Positions 36,115 to 45,554 of a DNA stretch of 64,000 nt are shown piece after piece (positions within the stretch are counted from its first letter, which is position 1; every line of letters begins with the position of its first letter). This stretch comes from Methylobacterium sp. Its GTDB lineage: Bacteria > Pseudomonadota > Alphaproteobacteria > Rhizobiales > Beijerinckiaceae. The stretch lies in the NCBI GenBank assembly GCA_020253445.1, contig JADCBP010000004.1:248001-312000 (forward strand), given 5' to 3'. The notes under the pieces were generated by a model. The model was not told where the DNA came from, ran no database searches, and was given only the letters and a program-made list of their open reading frames with translations. Position numbers and translations under genes: made by a program.

Positions 36115-36585
36115 ATGTCTGCCATCGAAGCGCGGCTCAGCGATCTCGGCGTGATGTTGCCCAGCCCCGCCGCCCCTGTGGCGAATTATGTGCCTTTCCG
36201 CCGCTCCGGCAACCTGCTGATCGTGGCGGGCCAGCTTTGCATCGGGCCCGATGGCAAGATTGCCGACAGGCACAAGGGCAAGCTTGGCGCTTCGGTTTCC
36301 GTGGAGGATGGCCGCGAGGCCGCGCGCTTCTGCGCCGTGAACCTGCTGGCCCAGGCCAAGGCCGCGCTCGGCGATCTCGACCGGATCGTGGCTTGCCTGC
36401 GTCTTGGTGGCTTCATTGCCTCCATGCCGGATTTCACCCAGCAGGCCCTGGTGATGAATGGCGCGTCCGATCTCATGGTCGGTGCTCTCGGTGATGCCGG
36501 CAAGCATGCGCGCACCACCATCGGGGTGCCGGTGCTGCCCGGCGATGTCTGCGTCGAGGTCGATGCGATGTTCGAGGTGGCTTGA
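36115..36585 (+). CDS. RidA-family protein (larger YjgF subgroup)
   Basis: A 156-residue protein of the RidA/YjgF fold, which forms trimers. The core has GNLLIVAGQLCIGPDGK, later NLLAQAKAALGDLDRIVACLRLGGF, and TTIGVPVLPGDVCVEVDAMFE at the end. The catalytic Arg of classical RidA (in the PARxxV motif) is replaced in the HARTTIGVPVLPGD stretch by RTTIGV, which still has an Arg. It may act on reactive imines or be a divergent member. AAGGAG lies six bases before ATG. It is coupled to the downstream gene by a TGATG overlap. Confidence 0.85.
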   Translation: MSAIEARLSDLGVMLPSPAAPVANYVPFRRSGNLLIVAGQLCIGPDGKIADRHKGKLGASVSVEDGREAARFCAVNLLAQAKAALGDLDRIVACLRLGGFIASMPDFTQQALVMNGASDLMVGALGDAGKHARTTIGVPVLPGDVCVEVDAMFEVA

Positions 36586-37346
36586 TGGCCTTCGCTTCGC
36601 CCCAGCTTGAGGCGGTTTTCGCGCGCGCCATCGCCCATCGCGGCCTGCATGATGCGGCATCGGGCGTGATCGAGAATACGCGCTCCGCCTTCGCGGCCGC
36701 GCTTCATGCCGGTTTCGGCATGGAATGCGACCTGCAGATATCCGCCGATGGCGAGGCGATGGTGTTCCATGATTTCACGCTCGACCGGCTGACGACCTCC
36801 CGCGGCCGCGTGGACCAGATGACGGCGGACCAGCTCCGCCATGTGAGTTTCAAGGCGGGGGGGGATCGCATCCAGTCGCTCGCGGAGCTCCTGATGCAGG
36901 TCGAGGGGCAGCAGGCGCTGGTGGTGGAGGTCAAGAGCCGCTTCGACGGCAACACCGGGATCTGCACGCGCATCGCCGCCCTCGTGAAGGCCTATTCCGG
37001 CCCGCTGGTGCTGAAGAGCTTCGACCCCGCGATGATCAGGGCCCTGCGCGCGGCGGGCGTGGCGCGGCCGCTCGGCCTGATCGCCATGAACGCCTATGAA
37101 TACCCGGATTATGCGGGCCTTTCCGCCGAGCAGAAGCACGCCCTCGGCAATCTCCTGCATTTTGGCGAAACGCGGCCGGATTTCCTCTCCTGGAAGCATC
37201 AGGACCTGCCCTCCGCCGCGCCCTATCTCTGCCGCAGCCAGCTTGGGCTGCCGGTGATGGGCTGGACGATCCGCTCGGCGGAAGAAGCCGCGCGCGCCAG
37301 ACCGCATATCGACCAGATCGTCTTCGAGGGTTTCCAGCCGCCATGA
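36585..37346 (+). CDS. Glycerophosphodiester phosphodiesterase
   Basis: A 253-residue cytoplasmic enzyme that hydrolyses glycerophosphodiesters to glycerol-3-phosphate and alcohol. The GDPD motif is clear: HRGLH near residue 18, ENTRSAF, the Glu/Asp of MECDLQISADG, and the second His in FHDFTLDRLT. No signal peptide is seen. ATG at 36585 overlaps the stop of the RidA-family gene. The TIM-barrel ends with MGWTIRSAEEA, as in the family. No glpT- or ugp-type transporter is in the window. Confidence 0.92.
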   Translation: MAFASPQLEAVFARAIAHRGLHDAASGVIENTRSAFAAALHAGFGMECDLQISADGEAMVFHDFTLDRLTTSRGRVDQMTADQLRHVSFKAGGDRIQSLAELLMQVEGQQALVVEVKSRFDGNTGICTRIAALVKAYSGPLVLKSFDPAMIRALRAAGVARPLGLIAMNAYEYPDYAGLSAEQKHALGNLLHFGETRPDFLSWKHQDLPSAAPYLCRSQLGLPVMGWTIRSAEEAARARPHIDQIVFEGFQPP

Positions 37347-37380
37347 CAGGCTGGCCCCTGTCCCCCGCGCGCCGCAGGCG

Positions 37381-37487
37381 CTAGAGCGCAAACCGATCTG
37401 ATTGAAAGAGATCTGGCGCTCACTCTTCTTGTTTTCGCATCCGCTTTTTCCGCCAACCGGTATCCACTTGGCGGGCGGATGCTCTAG
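37381..37487 (+). repeat. Palindromic element, copy C (107 bp)
   Basis: Ends are the inverted heptamers CTAGAGC (37381-37387) and GCTCTAG (37481-37487). A small hairpin is near GATCT...AGATC (37396-37414). The main hairpin has GCATCCGC (37437-37444) with GCGGATGC (37475-37482), a T5 bulge, CCGCCAA (37450-37456) with TTGGCGG (37468-37474), and loop CCGGTATCCAC. It aligns over the full 107 bp with copy E in reverse. Confidence 0.9.
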
Positions 37488-37496
37488 TTTCGCGGG

Positions 37497-38807
37497 ATGA
37501 CATCACCTCGCCTCACGGTCGAAATCCTGCCGGGCCTCGCTGGCGTTGCGGCGGCGGAATGGGACGCGCTGTCGCAAGGCCCGGCCGGGAGCGGAAACCC
37601 GCCTGCCCTGAACGACTTGGCGAGCAACCCGGACTCAAGCCCGAAAACTGGCGCACCACAATCTCAAGCGCCTGAATCAGGGCGCGATGAGGATGAATCA
37701 CTCCCTGAAGTCGCAGAATCTCCTTCTGAGGAAGATGAAGCCAACCCCTTCCTCACACACGCTTTTCTGCTCGCGCTGGAGCAATCCGGCTCGGTAGGCG
37801 GAAGAACCGGCTGGACGCCGCTTCACCTGCTGGCGCGTGATGAACGGGGCCGCGCGACCGGCGCCTTGCCGGCCTATGCCAAGAGCCATTCGCGGGGCGA
37901 ATATGTGTTCGATCACGCCTTCGCCGAGGCCTACACCCGCGCGGGCGAGCGATATTATCCGAAGCTGCAGGTCTGCGTGCCCTTCACCCCCGCCACGGGG
38001 CGCCGCCTGCTCGTGCCGGCGGGGCCGGAGGCAGAGGCGATCCGCGCCGGACTCGTGGCGGGGCTGGAGGGCCTGCGCCAGCGCATCGATGCTTCCAGCC
38101 TGCACGCGACCTTCCTCACGCATCGCGACCGCGACACCTTCCTCGGCCAGGGTTTTCTCGAACGGAATGACCAGCAATTCCATTTCGAAGCTGCCGGCTA
38201 TCGCGACTTCCAGGATTTTCTCGAAAATCTCGCCTCGCGCAAACGCAAGGTCCTGAAGCGCGAGCGGCGGGATGCGCTCGCCAATGGCATCACGGTCGAA
38301 TGGCTCACGGGCAGCGACCTCCGGGAAGCCCATTGGGATGCGTTCTTCGACTTCTACATGGAGACCGGCAGTCGCAAATGGGGCACGCCCTATCTCACGC
38401 GGGCCTTCTTCAGCGAGATCGGGCAGGCCATGCCGGAAAAGATCCTGCTCATCATGGCGAAGCGCGCGGGGCGCTCCATCGCCGGCGCGCTGAATTTCAT
38501 CGGTGGCAACACGCTTTACGGCCGGAACTGGGGTGCGATCGAGCACCATCCCTTCCTGCATTTCGAACTCTGCTATTACCAGGCCATCGATTTCGCGCTC
38601 TCGCGCGGCCTCACACGGGTGGAGGCCGGCGCGCAGGGCGAACACAAGCTCGCTCGCGGCTATCGCCCGGTGAAGACCATCTCCGTCCATCGTTTCGCCG
38701 ATCCGCGATTCCAGCGCGCCGTCGCGGATTATCTCGTGCGCGAGCGGGCGCATGTCGATGCCATGCAGGAGGAGCTGGAGACGCTCACGCCCTTCCGAAA
38801 TCCCTGA
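37497..38807 (+). CDS. FemAB/GNAT-like protein (DUF482 / peptidogalycan-type) with an in-frame insert
   Basis: A 436-residue protein of the GNAT-like PF04339 family, related to FemAB acyltransferases that add amino acids to murein precursors or exopolymers. Conserved wording: NPFLTHAFLLALEQSGS, YDHAFAEAY-type aromatic block, FLENLASRKRKVLKRERR, the KWGTPYLTRAFF loop, and EAGAQGEHKLARGYRPV near the C-terminus. Residues about 29-82 are an unusual Pro/Ser/Glu-rich insert absent from the usual start, with a lower third-position GC than the rest. ATG at 37497 lies ten bases after element C. Substrate is not known. Confidence 0.85.
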   Translation: MTSPRLTVEILPGLAGVAAAEWDALSQGPAGSGNPPALNDLASNPDSSPKTGAPQSQAPESGRDEDESLPEVAESPSEEDEANPFLTHAFLLALEQSGSVGGRTGWTPLHLLARDERGRATGALPAYAKSHSRGEYVFDHAFAEAYTRAGERYYPKLQVCVPFTPATGRRLLVPAGPEAEAIRAGLVAGLEGLRQRIDASSLHATFLTHRDRDTFLGQGFLERNDQQFHFEAAGYRDFQDFLENLASRKRKVLKRERRDALANGITVEWLTGSDLREAHWDAFFDFYMETGSRKWGTPYLTRAFFSEIGQAMPEKILLIMAKRAGRSIAGALNFIGGNTLYGRNWGAIEHHPFLHFELCYYQAIDFALSRGLTRVEAGAQGEHKLARGYRPVKTISVHRFADPRFQRAVADYLVRERAHVDAMQEELETLTPFRNP

Positions 38808-38997
38808 TCTGACCCGGGTCGCGAGCCCCGGATGACCGGACAAGGCCGCCTGCCTCGCTCGAGGCGGCCCGCCATGCCGGGTGGTTGTGGTGCGCTGCGG
38901 CTCTTGGTAATCCTTCGGTGCCTGTCGCCGAACCCCACGCGAATTCAGGGCGATCCCGGCCTGCCGTGGTCACCTTTGCATGAGAGAGGAACGTTGC

Positions 38998-39426
38998 ATG
39001 ACACCCTATGACGCCGAGAACATCTTCGCGAAGATCCTGCGCGGGGAAATTCCCTGCCATCGCATCTTCGAGGACGAGAGAACGCTCGCCTTCATGGACA
39101 TCATGCCGCGCTCGCCCGGCCATTGCCTGGCCATTCCGAAAGGGCCCGCCCGCAACCTGCTGGATTGCGACCCGGAGATGCTCTCGCACCTGATCACGAA
39201 GGTGCAGCGGATCGCGAAGGCCGCGAAGCAGGCGCTCGGCGCGGATGGCGTGACGCTGCAGCAATTTTCGGAAAGTGCCGGCGGGCAGGAAGTTTTTCAC
39301 CTGCATTTTCATATTCTTCCGCGCTGGGAAGGCATGGTGCTGCAACGCCATCCCGCGCCGAGGGCCGAGATGGCGACTTTGGCCGAACAGGCGGAGAAGA
39401 TCCGGGCCGCGCTGGCGAGCCTGTGA
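38998..39426 (+). CDS. HIT-family nucleotide-binding hydrolase
   Basis: A 142-residue protein of the histidine triad family. The triad is HLHFHILP (HxHxH), with the preceding SGGQEVFHLHFH and the RGEIPCHRIFEDE start region typical of bacterial HinT. These enzymes hydrolyse adenosine phosphoramidates. ATG at 38998 has AGAGGAA six bases upstream. It is alone; a GGCCGCCT/AGGCGGCC hairpin at 38844-38869 lies before it. Confidence 0.92.
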   Translation: MTPYDAENIFAKILRGEIPCHRIFEDERTLAFMDIMPRSPGHCLAIPKGPARNLLDCDPEMLSHLITKVQRIAKAAKQALGADGVTLQQFSESAGGQEVFHLHFHILPRWEGMVLQRHPAPRAEMATLAEQAEKIRAALASL

Positions 39427-39458
39427 GAGCGCGGCCTCTCGGGGCGGGCTTTCGCGCT

Positions 39459-39818
39459 TCAACCGCTGAAGGCCAGGCCCGCACCGATCAGCACGATTTC
39501 CCCCGCGATGACGCCTGCAAGAATCGAGCGCCGCGCGAGATAGAAGCCCGCAACCCCCGCCACGAGCGATCCCACGCGCCAGAACAGCGGAATGGTCGCC
39601 AGCGCGCCGGTGGGTGTGAGGATAAGCTTCGCCACCACCCCCGCCAGCAGCGCGCTTGCCACCGCGCGCACCCAGACCAGGATCTCCGAATTCTCATCGA
39701 TGCCGCGGCCAAGGAACACCGCGAGCCAGCGCCAGATCTCGCTCGGCAGGAAGCCGAAGAGGATGATCACGAGATAGGGCCAGAGCCCGCCCGATGCATG
39801 CTCCAGCCAGGCGATCAT
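39459..39818 (-). CDS. azlD: AzlD-family branched-chain amino acid export subunit
   Basis: A 119-residue membrane protein with about four helices. It is the small partner of AzlC in a two-component exporter of branched-chain amino acids. Its start overlaps the azlC stop by four bases (ATGA), a sign of coupling. The conserved PSEIWRWLAVFLGRG and VRAVASALLAGVVAKL regions are typical of AzlD. Transport specificity here is unproven. Confidence 0.9.
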   Translation of the reverse strand: MIAWLEHASGGLWPYLVIILFGFLPSEIWRWLAVFLGRGIDENSEILVWVRAVASALLAGVVAKLILTPTGALATIPLFWRVGSLVAGVAGFYLARRSILAGVIAGEIVLIGAGLAFSG

Positions 39819-40570
39819 GGCGCATCCGCCTTCTCGCGGCGGGCCTTCAGGAAGCGGTGGATGAGATAGGCCAGCGTGCCGCCGACGAGGCCCTCAACCA
39901 GCAGATCGAGCCCGGCCGGCACGATGGCAATGGCCAGGGGCGCGAGCCCGATTCCGAACCCCAGCGCCAGCCAATCCACCGGCTGTTTCGCGGCCGCGAC
40001 CATGTTGACCAGGAAGAACAGCGGCGAGGTGAGCAGCAGGCCGGCCGCCAAGGCCGCCGGCAATTGCCCAATAAGGTAATAGCCCGCCCCCGTCGCCAAC
40101 GCGGCAGCCACGAGCACCGTGTTCGCAAAGCCGAAAAAGTAGGGAATGCGCCGTTCCGGTGCCATATCCGGCATCACCCGCATGGAATGCACCCAGGCGG
40201 TGATCGCCACATAATGCGAGATGAGCAGCAGCACCCAGGTCGGCGTGCCGGGCCGCCGCATCAGCGGCAGGAGCGCCATGGTCATCGGCAGGAATCGCAC
40301 GGAGGAGAGCGAGACGGCCACCGCCACGGCGGGCAAGGCCGCGCCCGAGGCAATCGTGCCGAACAGCACCATCTGGCCCGGCGCTGCCCAGATCAGGACG
40401 GTCGAAAGCACCCCTGCCCCCATGGGATAGCCGATATCCCGCGCGAGACCGCCCACGCCCACCAGCGAGGCCATGAGCATGAGTGCCGGCAGACCCGCCG
40501 CATCGCGAATGCCTTCGCGCAAGGCGGACCAGGTGACGGACGGGGAATCAGAGGCAGGTTCGGCGGGCAT
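39815..40570 (-). CDS. azlC: AzlC-family branched-chain amino acid transporter
   Basis: A 251-residue protein with about seven helices. The conserved N-terminal block LREGIRDAAGLPALMLMA and the GQMVLFGTIASGAAL segment match AzlC. Together with AzlD it exports branched-chain amino acids and, in some bacteria, analogues. The start MPAEPASDSPSV is soluble. It could serve leucine balance together with the leucine degradation genes at 48.9-57.3 kb, but no direct link is visible. Confidence 0.92.
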   Translation of the reverse strand: MPAEPASDSPSVTWSALREGIRDAAGLPALMLMASLVGVGGLARDIGYPMGAGVLSTVLIWAAPGQMVLFGTIASGAALPAVAVAVSLSSVRFLPMTMALLPLMRRPGTPTWVLLLISHYVAITAWVHSMRVMPDMAPERRIPYFFGFANTVLVAAALATGAGYYLIGQLPAALAAGLLLTSPLFFLVNMVAAAKQPVDWLALGFGIGLAPLAIAIVPAGLDLLVEGLVGGTLAYLIHRFLKARREKADAP

Positions 40571-40616
40571 GGATCAGTGATCCACGGATAACCCCGCCGG
40601 CCTCAAGAGGTCGAGA

Positions 40617-41792
40617 CTATTTTGCGAGGAAATCGCGGATCGCCCCTTCCGCCTGCTTGATGTTCAGCACGCCATCGAGATGGCCGCGATCGCCCTGAAG
40701 CTGCACCTGCTGCACGGAGAGCCCGGCATCCTTCAGCCGCTTCGCCGTATCATCCACGCCGCTGGGCGGGAAAACCAGGTCCTTCGGCGAATGAATGAGC
40801 AAAACGGGCGCCTTGATCTTCTTCACGCCCTCATCGAGCGTGCCGCCACCTGCGACGAAAAGCTGGTTCGCCTTCACGAGATAGAGGAAGTGGTTCGCAT
40901 CCGACACCTTCGCGCGCGCCGCACCCGCGCCATCAAGCGTCGTCTCGATCAGGAAGCGCTTGTCGAAGCCGGAAGCCGGGTTTTCGCCCTCCTTCGCCCA
41001 TTTGCGGCCGAAGGTCTTGTTGGCCCAGTCTCCGTGGTTGGCGTGAAGGGTGACGATTTTCAGGGCCTGCGCGAGGCCATCATTCGGCGGCGTCTTGCCG
41101 TAGTAATCGCCCTTGTTCCAGTTCGGATCGAGCCGGATCGGCGAGGCCCAGATGTCGAGCCAGGCGATGAGGTTCGCATCGGCCTCGCCGAACGCGATGA
41201 CCGGCATGGCCCTCGCCACGCGATCCGGGTAGCTCGCTGCCCATTCGAAAGTCTGCAGCGCGCCCATGGAGGCGCCCGCCACAAGCTGGAATTTCTGAAT
41301 GCCCAGCTGATCCGCCAATTGCCGCTGAACCTCGACGAAATCGCGGATGGTGACGATCGGGAAATCCATGCCATAGGGCTTGCCCGTCTCCGGGTTGATG
41401 CTTGCCGGCCCGGTGGTGATGGTATTGGGGTCGCCCGTATTGAGGTTCACGAGGCTGTCGACCGACATCACGAAATAGCGGTTGGTGTCGATCACCTTGC
41501 CCGGTCCGATGATCGCATCCCAGTAGCCCGGCGCGGCATCGCTTTCCTTGTATTTCCCCGCGGCATGGCTGTTGGCGGAAAAGAAATGCGCGATGAGAAT
41601 CGCGTTGGATTTCTCCGCGTTGAGCGTGCCGTAACTCTCCCAGCCGACCTTCACATTCTTCAGCGTGCGGCCGGATTGGGTCGTAAAGCTCGGAAGTTCA
41701 AAGGTTTTCTTCTCGGTCAGCAATGTCTGCGCCGAGGCCGGCGCAACGAGCATGACGGCAGCGACCAGCGCGGCCTTCCAGCGAATGTTCAT
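40617..41792 (-). CDS. Secreted alpha/beta hydrolase, homoserine acetyltransferase (MetX)-like
   Basis: A 391-residue protein whose first 22 residues form a signal peptide (MNIRWKAALVAAVMLVAPASA). The fold is that of MetX acyltransferases: GxSMG nucleophile elbow as GASMGALQTFEWA, an Asp in SPKDLVFPPSG, and His in GDRGHLDGV. True MetX proteins are cytoplasmic and end with GHDAFL, so this is a periplasmic relative and probably not a methionine enzyme. The substrate is unknown; an esterase or acyltransferase in the periplasm is likely. It is separated by 98 bases from clpA upstream. Confidence 0.82.
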   Translation of the reverse strand: MNIRWKAALVAAVMLVAPASAQTLLTEKKTFELPSFTTQSGRTLKNVKVGWESYGTLNAEKSNAILIAHFFSANSHAAGKYKESDAAPGYWDAIIGPGKVIDTNRYFVMSVDSLVNLNTGDPNTITTGPASINPETGKPYGMDFPIVTIRDFVEVQRQLADQLGIQKFQLVAGASMGALQTFEWAASYPDRVARAMPVIAFGEADANLIAWLDIWASPIRLDPNWNKGDYYGKTPPNDGLAQALKIVTLHANHGDWANKTFGRKWAKEGENPASGFDKRFLIETTLDGAGAARAKVSDANHFLYLVKANQLFVAGGGTLDEGVKKIKAPVLLIHSPKDLVFPPSGVDDTAKRLKDAGLSVQQVQLQGDRGHLDGVLNIKQAEGAIRDFLAK

Positions 41793-41890
41793 GATATCCT
41801 CCCCCGATCCGCTGCGCGATACGGCAGCGTTTCGAGAAGAAATTAAAGGCCAGCCGGCGCTGGTGCGTCAATGGGCTTCGAGACTCCGCC

Positions 41891-44398
41891 TCAATTCTTC
41901 AGCGGCAGCTTCGGCACCGACGAACGACGCGGCTTCGGCGGTTCCTCATCCGGTGCCTTGGGCGGCGGAAGCGCCTTGCGCGCGGCAGGCTTGCCCTTGG
42001 GCAGCGCCTTGCGCTTCGCTTCCTTCGGCGCCGGCAGAGCCTCCTGCTTCGGGCGGAGCGGCCCTTCCGGGAATTCGAAGCCCAGCACGCGCTTGCCATT
42101 CTCCTCGCGGGTGATGACGCGCACCACGCCGCCGCCTTTCAGCTTGCCGAAGAGCACCTCGTCGGCCAGCGGGGTCTTGATCGCGGTCTGGATGAGGCGT
42201 GCCATGGGCCGCGCGCCCATCTGCTCGTCGTAACCGTTCTCCACGAGCCAGGCGCGCGCCTCATCCGTGAGCGAGATGGTGACGTGCCGATCCGCGAGCT
42301 GTGCCTCGAGCTGCGCGATGAACTTGTCCACGACCTGCGCCACAACCTCCTTCGGCAGATGGCCGAACGGCACGATGGCATCGAGCCGGTTGCGGAATTC
42401 GGGCGTGAACATCTTGTTGATCGCTTCGGTATCCTCGCCCTCGCGTCGCGCGCGGGTGAAGCCGAAGGCGCTTCTGGCCATGTCGGCCGCGCCGGCATTG
42501 GTGGTCATGATCAGGATCACGTTGCGGAAGGAGACTTCCTTGCCGTTATGGTCTGTCAGCTTGCCGTGATCCATCACCTGCAGCAGGATGTTGTAGAGAT
42601 CCGGATGCGCCTTCTCGATCTCGTCGAGAAGCAGCACGCAATGCGGGTTCTGGTCCACGCCATCCGTCAGGAGGCCGCCCTGATCGAACCCGACATAGCC
42701 GGGCGGCGCGCCGATGAGGCGGCTGACGGTATGCCGCTCCATGTATTCGCTCATGTCGAAACGAAGCAGCTTCACGCCGAGCGAGGAAGCCAACTGCTTG
42801 GCGACCTCGGTCTTGCCAACGCCGGTCGGGCCGGAAAAGAGGTAGCAGCCGATGGGCTTCTCGCCATCACGAAGGCCCGCACGGGCGAGCTTGATCGCCG
42901 CCGTGAGCTGCGAAATCGCGCCTTCCTGCCCATAGACCACGCGCTTCAGCGTGGTTTCGAGGCCCTGAAGCACCGCGGCATCATCCTTCGAGACCGATTT
43001 CGGCGGGATGCGCGCCATGGTGGCGATGGTCGCCTCGATCTCCTTGATGCCGATCGTCTTCTTGCGCCTGCCTTCGGGCAGCAGCATCTGCGAGGCGCCG
43101 GTCTCGTCGATCACGTCGATGGCCTTGTCCGGCAGCTTGCGGTCATGGATGTAGCGCGCGGAAAGCTCCACCGCCGCCTTCACGGCGTCGTTGGTGTATT
43201 TCAGCCGGTGAAATTCCTCGAAATAGGGCTTCAGGCCCTTGAGGATCTCGATCGCATCGGGAACCGACGGCTCGTTGACGTCGATCTTCTGGAAACGGCG
43301 CACCAGCGCGCGATCCTTCTCGAAATACTGGCGATATTCCTTGTAGGTGGTCGAGCCGATGCAGCGCAGCGTGCCCGCTGCCAGCGCCGGCTTCAGCAGG
43401 TTCGAGGCGTCCATCGAGCCACCGGAAGTGGCGCCCGCCCCGATCACCGTGTGAATCTCGTCGATGAAGAGGATGGCCTTCGGGTGGGCCTCGATCTCCT
43501 TCATCACCTGCTTCAGGCGCTCCTCGAAATCGCCCCGATAGCGCGTGCCGGCGAGCAAAGTGCCCATGTCGAGCGAAAACACCGTCGCATCGGCCAGCAC
43601 ATCCGGCACCTTGCCGTCGACGATCATCCGGGCGAGGCCCTCGGCGATGGCCGTCTTGCCCACGCCGGGATCGCCCACGAAAAGCGGGTTGTTCTTCTGC
43701 CGGCGGCAGAGCACCTGAATGGTGCGGTTCACCTCGGCCATGCGGCCGATCAGCGGATCGATCCTGCCGCCGCGCGCCTTCTCGTTGAGGTTCACGCAAT
43801 AGGCGTCGAGCGAGCTTTCCTTGCCCTTCTCGCCCTTGCCGTTGCCGTTCTCGGCCTTGCGGGGATCGGCGGCCCCCTCCTCGCTCTCCTCATCCGCGCC
43901 GCGCGGGCTGCGCGAAACCGAGGCGCCCGGCCTTTTCGCGATGCCATGGCTGATGAAATTCACCGCATCATAGCGGGTCATCTCCTGCTCCTGCAGGAAA
44001 TAGGCGGCATGGCTTTCCCGCTCGGCGAAGATCGCGACGAGCACGTTGGCGCCGGTCACTTCATCACGGCCCGAGGATTGCACATGGATGACCGCGCGCT
44101 GGATTACGCGCTGGAACCCGGCCGTGGGCTTGGTCTCGGTGCGCTCCCGCGCAATCAGCGCATCGAGTTCGTTGTCGATGTAATGGGTGACGGTGCGGCG
44201 CAGATCCTCGAGCCTGACGTTGCAGGCCTCCATCACGGCCGCGGCATCCTCATCGTCGATCAGGGCGAGCAGCAGATGCTCCAGCGTCGCATATTCGTGC
44301 CGGCGGCTGGAGGCCAGGCTCAGCGCCTGATGGAGGGCATTCTCGAGGCTTTTCGAAAAACTGGGCACGGGAACCGTCTCGCTTTCCTTGTTTCCCAT
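41891..44398 (-). CDS. clpA: ATP-dependent Clp protease ATP-binding subunit ClpA
   Basis: ClpA is the AAA+ unfoldase that feeds ClpP and is adapted by ClpS. The 835-residue protein has the N-domain ([17 protein letters not shown]) and two ATPase modules with Walker A GDPGVGKT and SGPTGVGKT and Walker B LFIDEIHT and [11 protein letters not shown] Lys/Pro-rich tail of about 50 residues follows the core, as in several rhizobial ClpA proteins. ATG at 44398 (MGNKESETV) has GAGGTG nine bases upstream. It follows clpS by 72 bases on the same strand. Confidence 0.96.
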   Translation of the reverse strand: MGNKESETVPVPSFSKSLENALHQALSLASSRRHEYATLEHLLLALIDDEDAAAVMEACNVRLEDLRRTVTHYIDNELDALIARERTETKPTAGFQRVIQRAVIHVQSSGRDEVTGANVLVAIFAERESHAAYFLQEQEMTRYDAVNFISHGIAKRPGASVSRSPRGADEESEEGAADPRKAENGNGKGEKGKESSLDAYCVNLNEKARGGRIDPLIGRMAEVNRTIQVLCRRQKNNPLFVGDPGVGKTAIAEGLARMIVDGKVPDVLADATVFSLDMGTLLAGTRYRGDFEERLKQVMKEIEAHPKAILFIDEIHTVIGAGATSGGSMDASNLLKPALAAGTLRCIGSTTYKEYRQYFEKDRALVRRFQKIDVNEPSVPDAIEILKGLKPYFEEFHRLKYTNDAVKAAVELSARYIHDRKLPDKAIDVIDETGASQMLLPEGRRKKTIGIKEIEATIATMARIPPKSVSKDDAAVLQGLETTLKRVVYGQEGAISQLTAAIKLARAGLRDGEKPIGCYLFSGPTGVGKTEVAKQLASSLGVKLLRFDMSEYMERHTVSRLIGAPPGYVGFDQGGLLTDGVDQNPHCVLLLDEIEKAHPDLYNILLQVMDHGKLTDHNGKEVSFRNVILIMTTNAGAADMARSAFGFTRARREGEDTEAINKMFTPEFRNRLDAIVPFGHLPKEVVAQVVDKFIAQLEAQLADRHVTISLTDEARAWLVENGYDEQMGARPMARLIQTAIKTPLADEVLFGKLKGGGVVRVITREENGKRVLGFEFPEGPLRPKQEALPAPKEAKRKALPKGKPAARKALPPPKAPDEEPPKPRRSSVPKLPLKN

Positions 44399-44470
44399 CG
44401 AGGGTTGCACCTCGCATGGGTCCTGCACAGGCCTTGCGGCCCTTGGTCGCGGCGAGGCCCCCGCTCGCCG

Positions 44471-44845
44471 CTACTTCTTTTCCATCACGCATTGCAGCGG
44501 GTGCTGGTTGTCCCGCGCATAGGCCATGACCTGCGTCACCTTTGTCTCGGCGACCTCATAGGTATAGACCCCGCATTCGCCCACGCCGTGATGATGCACG
44601 TGGAGCATGATGCGGGTGGCGTCCTCCTCGGTCCGGTTGAAGAAGCGCATGATGACATGCACCACGAACTCCATCGGCGTATAATCATCGTTGAGCAGCA
44701 GAACGCGAAACAGATCCGGTCGCTTCGGCCTGGTGACGGTGCGCGTCGCAACAGACGTGCCGTTTCCCGGCCCCTCGCCCTCCCTCCCGGCCGGGCCAAG
44801 GCGGGAAGGCCAATGCAAGCCAGGTTGAGATCGGACAGGAAGCAC
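44471..44845 (-). CDS. clpS: ClpS adaptor (N-end rule)
   Basis: ClpS (124 residues from GTG at 44845) delivers N-degron substrates to ClpAP. The core [41 protein letters not shown] and [10 protein letters not shown] is the classical ClpS1 pattern. The N-terminal extension with [18 protein letters not shown] is typical in Rhizobiales. No ATG is near; GTG at 44845 has GAGAGGG five bases upstream. It is directly ahead of clpA. Confidence 0.94.
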   Translation of the reverse strand: MLPVRSQPGLHWPSRLGPAGREGEGPGNGTSVATRTVTRPKRPDLFRVLLLNDDYTPMEFVVHVIMRFFNRTEEDATRIMLHVHHHGVGECGVYTYEVAETKVTQVMAYARDNQHPLQCVMEKK

Positions 44846-45048
44846 GGCGACCCTCTCTCGAGAAAACGCCACCGGACAAATCACCCGATCGAGCCGGAGG
44901 GTGGCGCAGCGCCGGGCGACAATCAAGGCCCTTTCAATGAGGCCAGCTCGCCACCTTGCGCAGGATCAATGTGGGGAGCGATCCGCGCTTCCGCCAGTGG
45001 GCAGATCACGGATGCCGGTGGAAAAGCACGCAAATCCCGCCAGGCCCT

Positions 45049-45087
45049 CCCAAAACAGGAAAGCCCGGCGCTGGAGAGCGCCGGGCT
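45049..45087 (-). terminator. Intrinsic terminator after the phasin gene
   Basis: On the minus strand AGCCCGGCGCT (45077-45087 read down) pairs with a perfect 11-base complement (45062-45072) around a four-base loop, followed by TTTCCTGTTTT. It lies 66 bases after the phasin stop. Confidence 0.85.
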
Positions 45088-45152
45088 GAACCACACTAGG
45101 CGAAAACCCGGGCTTCGACCCGGCTCTTCCGCATCCTCGCGCGGAGGCTGGC

Positions 45153-45485
45153 TTACTTGCCGGCCTTGGCGAAAATGGTCTCGAGCGGCTTGGTCGCTTC
45201 CTTCGCGAGTTCGGTCACGAGCTCGCCGACCTTGGTGGCATGGGCAACGTAACCCTCGTAGGAGGACTTCGCGAACTCGGCCTGCAGTTCGATCGCCTTG
45301 TCGAGCGTCTTCACGCCGAGCAGCTTCTCGAACTGAGCCGAACCGGCCTCAACGGCCTTCTTCGAATAATCGGCAACTTCCGAGGCGATCGCCTGAACGC
45401 CCTTCTGCTGAACGCCGAACGCCTTGATGGCGAGGTCGAGGTTGTCTTTGCCGTACTTCTGGATGTCTTCGAAAGCGTTCATCAT
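45153..45485 (-). CDS. Phasin-family protein
   Basis: A 110-residue, wholly helical amphipathic protein. It has FEDIQKYGKDNLDLAIKAFG and the repeated KAVEAGSAQFEKLLGVKTLDKAIELQ pattern of phasins that coat polyhydroxyalkanoate granules. Start ATG at 45485 (MMNAFED) has GGA six bases upstream. Its promoter is strong-looking (TTGACA, 16 bases, ATAAAT) and has paired boxes like a PHA-repressor site. No phaC or phaR is in the window. Confidence 0.88.
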   Translation of the reverse strand: MMNAFEDIQKYGKDNLDLAIKAFGVQQKGVQAIASEVADYSKKAVEAGSAQFEKLLGVKTLDKAIELQAEFAKSSYEGYVAHATKVGELVTELAKEATKPLETIFAKAGK

Positions 45486-45554
45486 GGCTGTTCCTTTCGT
45501 GGATCTGGATTCGTGGACCGCATCTCCGGCTCCTCTCGGAACCAGTTGAGAACC

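Noticed and set aside
38844-38869. GGCCGCCT/AGGCGGCC hairpin before the HIT gene
   Set aside because: An eight-base stem with a ten-base loop but no T-run and no partner copy; not called as a terminator.
42284-45427. 1047-codon open frame on the plus strand
   Set aside because: It is antisense to clpA and clpS, whose products are unmistakable; the open frame results from high GC and codon bias. Residue content (His/Arg/Asp/Leu-rich without motifs) is non-protein-like.
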